From contig CAVPMW010000019.1 in assembly GCA_963706515.1 (NCBI GenBank), positions 58,724 through 122,723 of the forward strand: a stretch of 64,000 bases of DNA. The letters run 5' to 3'. Below the pieces are notes generated by a model. That model worked only from the letters and a program-made list of their open reading frames with translations, was not told where the DNA came from and ran no database searches. This DNA comes from CAVPMW01 sp963706515 (GTDB lineage: Bacteria > Chloroflexota > Anaerolineae > Anaerolineales > UBA4823). Position 1 is the stretch's first letter, and each line of letters begins with the position of its first letter. Below are positions 27,507-34,862 of the stretch, one piece after another. The position numbers and the translations under genes are program-made.

Positions 27507-29048
27507 GTGAAACCATTCCTGCAATCTAAACTGCGCTTCCGCGCTCATCCAACCCGAGTCCGGCAGCTCAGCCTGGCGATCGTCCTGACCGGCGCCTGGC
27601 TGCTTGGCGCTTGCCAGCCGGAGGTGAGCTCCATCTCTGCCAGCCTGGGTGGGATCACGCCCGCCGCGCCGGAAAATGCAGCGCCTCCCGTGCAAAATGA
27701 GGTTCTGCCAGCCCCGGAACCCGCCCGCCCGCACTACGCCCCCGGCGAGCTCGTGGATTACACTGCCCAATCAGGCGATACCCTGCCAGCCCTGGCAGCG
27801 CGTTTTAATACCTCCGTCCGGGAAATCCGCGAGGCCAACCCGATCATCCCCGAGTCCGCGACCACCATGCCGCCGGGGATGCCGATGAAGATCCCAATCT
27901 ATTACGCTCCCCTGTGGGGGTCGCCCTATAAGATCATACCCGACAGCCAGCTGGTTTATGGGCCGCTGTCCATCGGTTTCGATACCGCCAAATTCGTCGC
28001 CGACCACCCTGGCTGGCTGAAGAATTACGTCGGTTTTGTGAGCGGCGTAACCCGAAACGGCGCGGAGACAGTGGATTACGTCGCCCAGAGTTTCAGCGTC
28101 AGCCCGCGCCTGCTCCTGGCTCTGCTGGAGTACCAGTCAGGCGCGCTCACCAACCCGGCGCCGGTAAGTGGGCTGCCGGACTTTGCCTTGGGCAATCCCT
28201 CCTGGACCCACAAAGGCCTGTACCTCCAGCTTACCTGGGCGGCAAACTTGCTCAACGATGGCTACAGCGGCTGGCGAACGGCTCGGCGCATCTCCATGAA
28301 TTACCCTGACGAGAGGGAAGTGCGTTTCGACCCCTGGCTCAATGCGGCGACAGTCAGCCTGGAATACTACTTCAACCAGATCTATCAGGGCGAGGCTTAC
28401 CAACGGGCAGTATCTTCCGCAGGGCTGGCGCAAACTTTTCAGACCTTATTCGGCGACCCATGGCAGAACGACCAGCCGCCCATCCCCGCCAGCCTGACCC
28501 AGCCGGAGATGAGCCTGCCTTTCGAGCCCGGTTACATCTGGGCATTTAGCGGCGGACCTCACACGGGTTGGGGCACGCTGGAGCCTTATTCCGCGCTGGA
28601 CTTTGCGCCTCCCTCGACTGCCGGCGGCTGCCTTCCCAGCAGCGAATGGGCGACGGCGGTCGCCGATGGAGTAGTCGTGCGCACTGATGTTGGCGTGATC
28701 ATTTTGGACTTAGATGGAGATGGCGACGAGCGAACCGGCTGGGATGTCCTTTACCTGCACCTGGCAACTGCAGACAAAGTCCCGCTCGGCGCCCGGCTGA
28801 AGCGCGGCGACCCTGTTGGTCATCCCTCCTGCGAGGGGGGCACGGCGACCGGCACCCATGTCCACGTTGCTCGAAAATATAATGGCGAATGGATTCCCGC
28901 TGACGGAGTAGTGCCATTCAACCTGGATGGTTGGGTTGCACACAATGGAGGCAGCCCTTACATAGGCACGCTGACCCGCCAATCCCAGACGGTCTACGCC
29001 AGCCAGGTAGCTGACCATACCAGTTTTATCGAAACGGGAATTCGGTGA
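27507..29048 (+). CDS. LysM/lysozyme-like/M23 lipoprotein 4 of 4
   Basis: The only intact reading frame of the array, 513 aa, starting at GTG 27507 sixteen bases after the previous stop. Twin-basic n-region and lipobox AWLLGAC. LysM region: VDYTAQSGDTLPALAARFNT and MPPGMPMKIPIYY. Lysozyme-like domain with FSVSPRLLLALLEYQSGAL, where Gln again replaces the putative catalytic Glu. M23-like domain: GGPHTGWGTLEPYSALDFAP, AGGCLPSSEWATAVADGVVV, GHPSCEGG and GTHVHVARKYNGEW. The two cysteines could form a disulfide outside the cell. Confidence 0.92.
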   Translation: MKPFLQSKLRFRAHPTRVRQLSLAIVLTGAWLLGACQPEVSSISASLGGITPAAPENAAPPVQNEVLPAPEPARPHYAPGELVDYTAQSGDTLPALAARFNTSVREIREANPIIPESATTMPPGMPMKIPIYYAPLWGSPYKIIPDSQLVYGPLSIGFDTAKFVADHPGWLKNYVGFVSGVTRNGAETVDYVAQSFSVSPRLLLALLEYQSGALTNPAPVSGLPDFALGNPSWTHKGLYLQLTWAANLLNDGYSGWRTARRISMNYPDEREVRFDPWLNAATVSLEYYFNQIYQGEAYQRAVSSAGLAQTFQTLFGDPWQNDQPPIPASLTQPEMSLPFEPGYIWAFSGGPHTGWGTLEPYSALDFAPPSTAGGCLPSSEWATAVADGVVVRTDVGVIILDLDGDGDERTGWDVLYLHLATADKVPLGARLKRGDPVGHPSCEGGTATGTHVHVARKYNGEWIPADGVVPFNLDGWVAHNGGSPYIGTLTRQSQTVYASQVADHTSFIETGIR

Positions 29049-29144
29049 GTCTCGCATGGGCAACCGGAACAGGCTGACAGGGTTCGACGGGGGAGAAGCT
29101 CCATTGAATATATTAATTCATTGTTTTATTTTTCAAAGTATAAC

Positions 29145-29173
29145 TTGACAATAATTGAATAACGGAATATAAT
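29145..29173 (+). promoter_or_regulatory. Consensus sigma-70 promoter
   Basis: TTGACA (29145-29150) and TATAAT (29168-29173), both perfect, are separated by 17 bp in an AT-rich stretch 50 bp before the DUF2089 gene. It is the best promoter in the window and suggests strong or tightly repressible expression of the gene set to 32180. Confidence 0.85.
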
Positions 29174-29222
29174 ATTATTAAGTTCATTAATTACGATATT
29201 TTATTTTACGGAGCAGGACACG

Positions 29223-29609
29223 ATGAATAAATTACCTACAAAATGCCCATTATGCGGGGGTGAGATCGCGGTCACCCGCATTTATTGTCGAGAATGCGAT
29301 ACTACCATCGAAGGACGCTTCAGCGGGGGACCATTCAGCCAGTTAACCCAGGAGCAGCTTCAGTTCGTCGAAACTTTTGTCCGCCTGGAAGGCAAAATCA
29401 CCCGCATGGAGGACGAGCTGGGCCTTTCCTATCCAACGATCCGCAACCGCCTGCACGAGGTGATCCGGGCGTTAGGGTACGAGCCGGGAATCGGTGAAGA
29501 ATTCCCAAGGATGACCGATGAAGAGCGCCAGCGCATCCTGGAAGACCTGGATAAAGGCTTGATCAGTGCGGATAAGGCGATGCTCTTGCTCCAGGAAAAA
29601 GGAGGCTGA
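29223..29609 (+). CDS. DUF2089-family zinc-ribbon/HTH regulator
   Basis: First gene of the SHOCT-module set. The N-terminal zinc ribbon (CPLCGGEIAVTRIYCRECDT, residues 8-27) is followed by LEGKITRMEDELGLSYPTIR, a helix-turn-helix, and a C-terminal bihelical segment MTDEERQRILEDLDKGLIS with ADKAMLLLQEKGG that matches the LxxLxxGxISxEEAxxLL pattern seen in the next three products. 128 aa, as usual for DUF2089. GGAG lies before ATG 29223. As a DNA-binding protein at the head of the operon it may autoregulate the consensus promoter; this is inferred. Confidence 0.9.
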   Translation: MNKLPTKCPLCGGEIAVTRIYCRECDTTIEGRFSGGPFSQLTQEQLQFVETFVRLEGKITRMEDELGLSYPTIRNRLHEVIRALGYEPGIGEEFPRMTDEERQRILEDLDKGLISADKAMLLLQEKGG

Positions 29610-29610
29610 A

Positions 29611-30879
29611 ATGGACCAGCGTAATTTTGCAACCAGCCTGGCGCCCGAGGTGTTCATAGCCAAGGTAGGTGGCAACCTGCAGGTTCAAGGTTGGGACCGG
29701 TCTGAGGTAGTCGTGCAATCCGAGGCGGGCGCGCTGCAGGCAGAGGGGCAGGAAGATCGGATTACGATCCAAACCAGCGGCAACTGTGCAGTACGCATCC
29801 CGCAAGGAGCCACCCTGCACGTAGACAACGTCGCCGGGAATGCCCGCTTGAAGCTGCTGGAAGACCAGGTGGCAATTGGGAGCATCCACGGTTCGCTCGT
29901 CTTACGCGATCTGAGTGATACCCGAGTAGAAAGCGTACACGGCGACTTGAATGCAAAAATGATCTCCGGCAACCTTGAAGTGGGCCAGGTGCACGGGAAT
30001 GGATACATCCGCCAGGTGCAGGGGCGCTGTTCAATGCAAGATGCCTCCGGCAATCTGAGCCTGAGAGAGATCGATGGGAACGTCCAGGCTTCCTGCAACG
30101 GGAACGTCGGTCTAAATTTGAGCAGCCTGACTGGCGATTCCTACCAGGTCGAATGCGATGGCAACCTATCCTGCCAGATCCCCAGGGAAGCCCAGGTCCA
30201 TCTCGTTCTGATGAGCGACAGTGAGAACATTACGCTTAACGTGCCGGGTTTTCCACGGAACGTGCAAGCCGAAAAATACGAGCTGAGCCTCGGCGAAGGC
30301 CGCACAGAAATGAAGCTCTCCAGCCGGGGAAACCTCGCCTTATATGTTCAATCTGAAGGTTTTGGCAGCGTGGGCAATGAAGGTCAATTCGATGCAGAAG
30401 TCGCCGGGATGAGCGCCGAGTTCGGCCAACAAATTTCTCGCCAGATCGAGAGCCAGATCGAAGCGCAGATGGAATCGATCACCCGCCAGCTGAACGAGCA
30501 AATGAGCTATCTCTCCAGCACGATCAACAAGACCGGACTGACTCCTGAAGAGACGGAGAAGATCATGGAGCGCGCCAGGGAGGAAAGTGAGCGTGCGACT
30601 GAGCGCGCCCAGGAAAGGATGCGCCAGGCTCAGGAAAAAATGGAGCGAAAGCTGGAGGCTGCCCGCCGGCGGGCAGAGATGAAAGCTGAAGCAGCCCAGC
30701 GTAAAACCCAGACTTATGGCAGGTCGAGCTGGAATGTGCAGTGGTCAGCACCGCAGGCCGCTCCGGTGGAGCCGGTGTCCGACGAAGAACGGCTGCTGAT
30801 TTTGAAAATGCTCGAACAGAAGAAAATAACTCCAGAAGAAGCTGAGCAGCTCCTCGCTTCCCTGGAAGGAAAAGCATAG
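29611..30879 (+). CDS. DUF4097-like beta-repeat protein with coiled coil and C-terminal SHOCT-like module
   Basis: Residues about 1-260 are repetitive beta-structure (NLQVQGWDRSEVVVQSEAGA, SIHGSLVLRDLSDTRVESVH, GDLNAKMISGNLEVGQVHGN) as in DUF4097/adhesin-like bactofilin-type folds. Residues about 270-375 are a highly charged coiled coil (MERAREESERATERAQERM). The end, EERLLILKMLEQKKITPEEA plus EQLLASLEGKA, is a SHOCT-like module. No signal peptide or membrane segment, so probably cytoplasmic and possibly membrane-associated through partners. ATG 29611 follows GGAGG, one base after the previous stop. This layout resembles LiaX-like envelope-stress proteins. Confidence 0.8.
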   Translation: MDQRNFATSLAPEVFIAKVGGNLQVQGWDRSEVVVQSEAGALQAEGQEDRITIQTSGNCAVRIPQGATLHVDNVAGNARLKLLEDQVAIGSIHGSLVLRDLSDTRVESVHGDLNAKMISGNLEVGQVHGNGYIRQVQGRCSMQDASGNLSLREIDGNVQASCNGNVGLNLSSLTGDSYQVECDGNLSCQIPREAQVHLVLMSDSENITLNVPGFPRNVQAEKYELSLGEGRTEMKLSSRGNLALYVQSEGFGSVGNEGQFDAEVAGMSAEFGQQISRQIESQIEAQMESITRQLNEQMSYLSSTINKTGLTPEETEKIMERAREESERATERAQERMRQAQEKMERKLEAARRRAEMKAEAAQRKTQTYGRSSWNVQWSAPQAAPVEPVSDEERLLILKMLEQKKITPEEAEQLLASLEGKA

Positions 30880-30890
30880 GCAGGCTCATT

Positions 30891-31628
30891 ATGGACGCAG
30901 AGAACGAACGACTGCATATCCTGGATATGATCGACCGCGGTGAAATATCAGCCAGCGAGGGCTTGCAACGGCTCCAGTCTCTTTCCGCCGGGGTAGTCCC
31001 GGCGATGGAGACAGCCGGAACCGAGGCACCTGCTGTAACCACCTCGCCGGCCGCGGAGCAGTCTGCTCCGCAGGTTGTCGATCAGGCGCAAAACAGCTCG
31101 CCTGGTCAGCCGCCTGCACCTGACGAGCAGGGCGCTGAGCAAGTGCTGGTTGGCGAGACGCTGAAGTCAACGACCCCGCTGCCTCCATCCGCCGAAAAAT
31201 GGCGCCAGTGGTGGACCGTCCCGCTCTGGATCGGGGTGGGGATCACGCTGATCGGCAGCCTGTTCATGTATGCGGTCTTTCTGTCCAATGGGTTCGGCTT
31301 CTGGTTCCTGTGCGCCGGGGTACCGTTTGCATTCGGTCTGCTCCTGGTCATCCTGGCGGTGGAAAGCCGCCGCGCCAAATGGCTGCACCTGCGTGTGCAG
31401 CAAGAACCTGGCAGTAAACCGCAGCATATTGCCTTCAGCTTTCCGCTGCCGCTCGGGTTCTCTGCCTGGTTCTTCCGTACTTTCGGGCGCTACATCCCCA
31501 GCCTGCAAGATACCGCAATCGACGAGATTATTACCGCGCTGGGAAAATCGGCGACACCCGAAAACCCGGTGTATATCTCTGTAAATGAAGGCGAGCACGG
31601 AGAAAAAGTGGAGATTTATATCGGTTAG
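30891..31628 (+). CDS. Membrane protein with N-terminal SHOCT-like module
   Basis: N-terminal ENERLHILDMIDRGEISASE with GLQRLQSL matches the module of the neighbours. A Pro/Ala/Glu linker (residues 45-95) leads to two membrane segments (WTVPLWIGVGITLIGSLFMY and FLCAGVPFAFGLLLVILAVE), then a basic stretch and a C-terminal domain (AFSFPLPLGFSAWFFRTFGR, VYISVNEGEHGEKVEIYIG). The C-terminal domain is clearly related to that of the 31803 gene, so the two proteins probably share a fold or interact. 245 aa, 12 bp after the previous stop. Confidence 0.78.
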   Translation: MDAENERLHILDMIDRGEISASEGLQRLQSLSAGVVPAMETAGTEAPAVTTSPAAEQSAPQVVDQAQNSSPGQPPAPDEQGAEQVLVGETLKSTTPLPPSAEKWRQWWTVPLWIGVGITLIGSLFMYAVFLSNGFGFWFLCAGVPFAFGLLLVILAVESRRAKWLHLRVQQEPGSKPQHIAFSFPLPLGFSAWFFRTFGRYIPSLQDTAIDEIITALGKSATPENPVYISVNEGEHGEKVEIYIG

Positions 31629-31704
31629 GGGAGCGAGCAGAGCGGATATTATGAATTTGTGCAGTTGGCAAGGACTAAGAACCTGCCCGAAAATACGAGG
31701 GGTT

Positions 31705-31751
31705 CCGATTTTGAGGTGTGTGCGGCGAAGCCGCACACACCTCAAAATCGG
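31705..31751. terminator. Perfect 22-bp stem, 3-base loop hairpin inside the SHOCT-module operon
   Basis: CCGATTTTGAGGTGTGTGCG GC (31705-31726) pairs exactly with 31730-31751 across GAA. The outer flanks CCCGAAAAT and ATTTTCGG at about 31687 and 31772 pair again, giving a larger imperfect hairpin. There is no T-run, so termination is uncertain; it may be an attenuator, an RNA-processing site or a palindromic repeat. Confidence 0.55.
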
Positions 31752-31802
31752 TTCTCCTATCCATTTTCGGATAGATACTAGTTATCTAAAGAGGGCTGAG
31801 TA

Positions 31803-32180
31803 ATGGCTACTACAGAAGAGCGGATGAAGATCCTGAAAATGATCGATGAGGGCAAGATCAACGCCGAAGAAGGGGCAAAGCTGTTGAGCGCGCTGGATGA
31901 AGGGCGAAAAACTATTCGCAAGCCAGCCTCTCCCGCGCGCCCGCCAGGCAGCGGGCGTTGGCTGAGGATCCGGGTCACCGATATGGCAAGCGGCAAGGCT
32001 AAAGCGACGGTAAATTTACCTTTAGGGTTGGTGGATGCCGGGCTGAATATTGCTTCCCAGTATGCTCCAGATATTGCTTTCGATCAATTGCTTGCCGCGA
32101 TTCAGGAGGGAGCGGAAGGCAAAATTATTGACGTCCTCGACGAAGAAGACGGCGAGCACGTGGAAATCTTCATCGAGTAG
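31803..32180 (+). CDS. Soluble SHOCT-like/YvlB-type small protein
   Basis: TEERMKILKMIDEGKINAEE plus GAKLLSALDEG is the same bihelical module as in the three preceding genes. The C-terminal half (LRIRVTDMASGKAKATVNLP, AFDQLLAAIQEGAEGKIIDV, DGEHVEIFIE) parallels the C-terminus of the membrane protein at 30891. 125 aa, no membrane segment. It looks like a soluble partner for that membrane protein. A hairpin separates it from the rest of the set, which may lower or raise its expression relative to the others. Confidence 0.82.
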   Translation: MATTEERMKILKMIDEGKINAEEGAKLLSALDEGRKTIRKPASPARPPGSGRWLRIRVTDMASGKAKATVNLPLGLVDAGLNIASQYAPDIAFDQLLAAIQEGAEGKIIDVLDEEDGEHVEIFIE

Positions 32181-32196
32181 ACCGCGCCGGATGTTT

Positions 32197-32706
32197 TTAC
32201 GGCGAGGTGAGAGTTTCAGGTCCGGTGCTCTCCAGCGAAGGGATGAACTCGCCGGATTTCACCAGGACGCGTTCTCCCTGCGAGCTTTCCTCGAAGATCG
32301 AATAGATCAGCTGCATGGGCATCACCTGGCTCAGCATCGCCTGTGCCGGGCAATAACGCATCGCAGAGAGCTCGATTGAGCGCAAAACTGCGGCTTCCTC
32401 CACCGCCTTGCCGCTAACCAGGTATTCGATCACTGCCCCCGTGAACACCTTGGGGTGCTCGTGTGCACGGCTGGCGTGCACCTGAACTTCAAAGGCGGTC
32501 AATTCCTGCCTTTTCTTCACCAGGATTGAAAGGACATCCATAGCGGTGCAGCTTGCCAGGGCGAGCGCCAGCAGCTCCATGGGGCGGGGAGCATCGTTAT
32601 CCCCACCCACGCTCGGATCGGACCCAATCGGCACCTCAAAACCACTGTCAGATTTGCCGGTGAAGGACATCCTGTCTTTCCAGGTTACGGTAGCTTCCAC
32701 AGTCAT
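32197..32706 (-). CDS. OsmC/Ohr-family peroxidase-like protein
   Basis: Predicted thiol peroxidase for organic hydroperoxides. The two family cysteines are visible in LALALASCTAMDVLSIL and SAMRYCPAQAML; SDPSVGGDNDAPRPMELLAL is the usual active-site loop. About 169 aa. GGAGG lies before ATG 32706, which overlaps the TlpA-like stop by 4 bp, so translation is coupled. The tail after residue 135 is slightly longer than in short OsmC proteins. Redox context supports the assignment. Confidence 0.9.
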   Translation of the reverse strand: MTVEATVTWKDRMSFTGKSDSGFEVPIGSDPSVGGDNDAPRPMELLALALASCTAMDVLSILVKKRQELTAFEVQVHASRAHEHPKVFTGAVIEYLVSGKAVEEAAVLRSIELSAMRYCPAQAMLSQVMPMQLIYSIFEESSQGERVLVKSGEFIPSLESTGPETLTSP

Positions 32707-33290
32707 TCCTCCACGAGAGGTGTAACGTACGATTCGAGCATCTCGCGGCTGATCGCGCCGTTCCATGCCAGGCGCACCTGCCCGCCTCGGTCAACCAGAT
32801 ATGAGTTGGGCAGCCCTAAGTTGTGAAATGCGTCGATGGCCCGCTCACCCTCATCGACCCACACCGGGAAGGTTAACCCGTAATCCTGGACGAATCCGGC
32901 CACTTCTGCCGCTGGCTCTCCGGATTCGATGGCAATTACACTAAAGCCTTGCTTCTGGTGGTCCAGATAATAAGCTTGCAGGTCCGGCATTTCCTTCTGG
33001 CAGGGCGGACACCAGGTGGCCCAATTATTGATCAGCACGACCTGACCGGCGAAATCCGCCAGGGCGACCGGCTCACCCTGCAGCCCAACCAGCTTGAGGT
33101 CCGGCGCAGGGAAATCCACCTGCAGCGGGACAGCTGATTCTGTGCGGGTGGTAATCGTTTGCTCGGGCGCACGGGTCAGGTAGACTATCCCTATCGCACC
33201 GAGCAGCATCAGACCGCCCCCGATTAAGGTCAGAGCAAAGAGCCTGGTTCGATCCAGCGAGTGCGACTCCTCTTGAGACTGGCGAGTCAT
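32703..33290 (-). CDS. TlpA/ResA-like membrane-anchored thioredoxin
   Basis: Thiol-disulfide oxidoreductase outside the membrane. One N-terminal anchor (LFALTLIGGGLMLLGAIGIV), then a redoxin domain with VDFPAPDLKLVGLQGEPVAL, active site NNWATWCPPCQKEMPDLQ and the cis-Pro region LGLPNSYLVDRGG. About 195 aa. ATG 33290 is chosen over an upstream TTG at 33314. It could serve cytochrome c maturation or general envelope reduction; no ccs genes are present to decide. Confidence 0.9.
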   Translation of the reverse strand: MTRQSQEESHSLDRTRLFALTLIGGGLMLLGAIGIVYLTRAPEQTITTRTESAVPLQVDFPAPDLKLVGLQGEPVALADFAGQVVLINNWATWCPPCQKEMPDLQAYYLDHQKQGFSVIAIESGEPAAEVAGFVQDYGLTFPVWVDEGERAIDAFHNLGLPNSYLVDRGGQVRLAWNGAISREMLESYVTPLVEE

Positions 33291-33371
33291 GGTCTCATCT
33301 AAGCAAACCGCCAAATGTATTTTGAATATAGTGGTCCTAAACTATGCGGTTTGCTTCGTCCCGGTCTTACC

Positions 33372-34091
33372 TTAACTTAGGGCATGACAGGATCGGGGCG
33401 CGCGATCCGGGAGATGCTGAGCCTGTTGCCCGACGACCCGCATGATTTCGGCTAAGAGCTGCTCTTCGGGCACTGCGCCGACCACGATGCCGGCGCCATG
33501 GTTGATCGTGGTTTGGGGGACTCCGCTGACGTTGAAACGCTCAGCCAGCTCGGGAAATTCAGTCGCTTCCACCATTTCTGCTTCTACGAGCGGGCTTTCC
33601 ATGGCCATTTGATGAGCAAGCAGCACCGCGCGCGGACACCACGGGCAAGAAGGCGTGACAAATACCTGCAGATGGACCGCCTCTTTTAAGCCCTTGAGAT
33701 AGAGGCGCGTCTGGTCGCCCAGCCCAGAATCACCCCCAGAGACGGCTAACAAATCGTGGATCAAGGTGCTGAACTCATGCCCGGCGGGGATGCCGAAGTA
33801 GCGGATGCCATAATCAATGATGGCGTCGCCGTCTTTCCCGGCGAGCACGAACCCCGGGGTTTTATCCACTTTATACCGGGCAGCGAGGTCGCTGTGCTCA
33901 GCGATATCGTACACGGTCAGGTTAAGCTTATCCGATAGCCCGGTCACTTCCTGCAGAAGCTGGCGGGTATCCGCGCAATAATCACAATTTGCCTGGTCGG
34001 TGAACAGCAGCACCTCGACCGGTTCTTTTAAATCTGCAAAAATCTCCTCCACCTGGTCAGAGATTTGGTCGTCGAGCAATTTTTCCGTCAT
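33372..34091 (-). CDS. Protein disulfide oxidoreductase (PDO-type, two thioredoxin folds)
   Basis: Tandem thioredoxin-fold protein of the glutaredoxin-like/PDO family, known in thermophiles and related lineages. The first unit has the redox pair in DQANCDYCADTRQLL; the second has VFVTPSCPWCPRAVLLAHQM, followed by cis-Pro GVPQTTINHG. About 239 aa, normal for PDO. ATG 34091 is preferred over an in-frame extension to 34181 that has no conserved sequence. With OsmC and TlpA it forms a minus-strand thiol-redox cluster. Confidence 0.88.
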   Translation of the reverse strand: MTEKLLDDQISDQVEEIFADLKEPVEVLLFTDQANCDYCADTRQLLQEVTGLSDKLNLTVYDIAEHSDLAARYKVDKTPGFVLAGKDGDAIIDYGIRYFGIPAGHEFSTLIHDLLAVSGGDSGLGDQTRLYLKGLKEAVHLQVFVTPSCPWCPRAVLLAHQMAMESPLVEAEMVEATEFPELAERFNVSGVPQTTINHGAGIVVGAVPEEQLLAEIMRVVGQQAQHLPDRAPRSCHALS

Positions 34092-34138
34092 GAATTGCGT
34101 ATCTCCAGTCGGTCCCACCGGGACCCGATTATGATTTA

Positions 34139-34363
34139 TCAGGTGAAACATCCGCCCAGGGAATACCCGCAGGACGGGCAAGTCAGGTAAAGCATTCCGT
34201 CGTAGTCCAGCTGCCCTTTTCCGCAGCTCGGGCAGACGTCTCCGGCGACCAGCTCGCCAAGGCCTGATTTGGGTGGGTCAGTTAGCGGGCTGCCTGCATC
34301 CCCCTTTAATCCACCAGGCAGATCATCTGACTTGATCTGATTCAAATCCATACCAATCTTCAT
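34139..34363 (-). CDS. Small zinc-ribbon protein
   Basis: 74 aa; unknown function. Two CPSC knuckles, DVCPSCGKGQLDYDG and YLTCPSCGYSLGGCF, form a four-cysteine ribbon in the C-terminal half. The N-terminal half is polar and probably disordered. It lies 47 bp upstream of the PDO gene on the same strand and could be cotranscribed with it. Confidence 0.7.
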   Translation of the reverse strand: MKIGMDLNQIKSDDLPGGLKGDAGSPLTDPPKSGLGELVAGDVCPSCGKGQLDYDGMLYLTCPSCGYSLGGCFT

Positions 34364-34396
34364 TTAGATGCCCTGCGGCTCAAAAGGTTACAGATT

Positions 34397-34510
34397 TAGG
34401 AGTTACGCAGTTGAAAGAGAAAAGTCCGAAAAATGGGGTGATAGGTGGGCGCTAGCGCCCACCTATCACCCCATTTTTCGGTAATTCCTTTATGAACTGC
34501 GTAAGTCCTA
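34397..34510. repeat. Variable-core palindromic element, copy B (56-bp perfect palindrome)
   Basis: Termini TAGGAGTTACGCAGTT (34397-34412) and AACTGCGTAAGTCCTA (34495-34510) form a 16-bp inverted repeat with one mismatch. The inner palindrome at 34426-34481 is perfect: two 28-bp arms meet with no loop at GCGC TAGCGC. Orientation is opposite to copies A and C. It lies between the zinc-ribbon and anti-sigma genes. Confidence 0.9.
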
Positions 34511-34592
34511 AGATTAACAACCGGATGAGCGCGGATGGAGAGCCCTATCTAGCCCGAGCGCTGTTTACGCTAATTCGTTGATCAAGCCGAGA

Positions 34593-34862
34593 TCAGGACG
34601 ATGCCCCGCGACCCATCAGGTAATCGTCCAGGTCCAGGGAATGGAATAAACGCTGGCGGACGTCATCGGGCAGCGCTTCCTGGTCGGAGGTGACCCGGTA
34701 AAGATAAACTGTCTTGCGTAAGGAATCCACGACGATGCGACAGTTCTCACAGCCCACCATGTGCCGTTCAATCTCTGCGCAAATCTCTTCACTGAGATCG
34801 CCGTCAATGTAGTCGGAGAGAGACCCGAGCAAGTATTTACATTCCGCATGTGCCATCATCAA
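34593..34862 (-). CDS. Zinc-binding anti-sigma factor (zf-HC2/ZAS type)
   Basis: 89 aa, no membrane segment, so a soluble anti-sigma. The zinc site is HAECKYLLGSLSDYIDGDLS near the start and IERHMVGCENCRIVVDSL, giving the His-x3-Cys-x2-Cys (ZAS) pattern that can sense thiol or metal changes. ATG overlaps the sigma gene stop by 4 bp, so the two are translationally coupled. A redox cue would fit the adjacent OsmC/TlpA/PDO genes; that link is inferred. Confidence 0.92.
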   Translation of the reverse strand: MMMAHAECKYLLGSLSDYIDGDLSEEICAEIERHMVGCENCRIVVDSLRKTVYLYRVTSDQEALPDDVRQRLFHSLDLDDYLMGRGASS

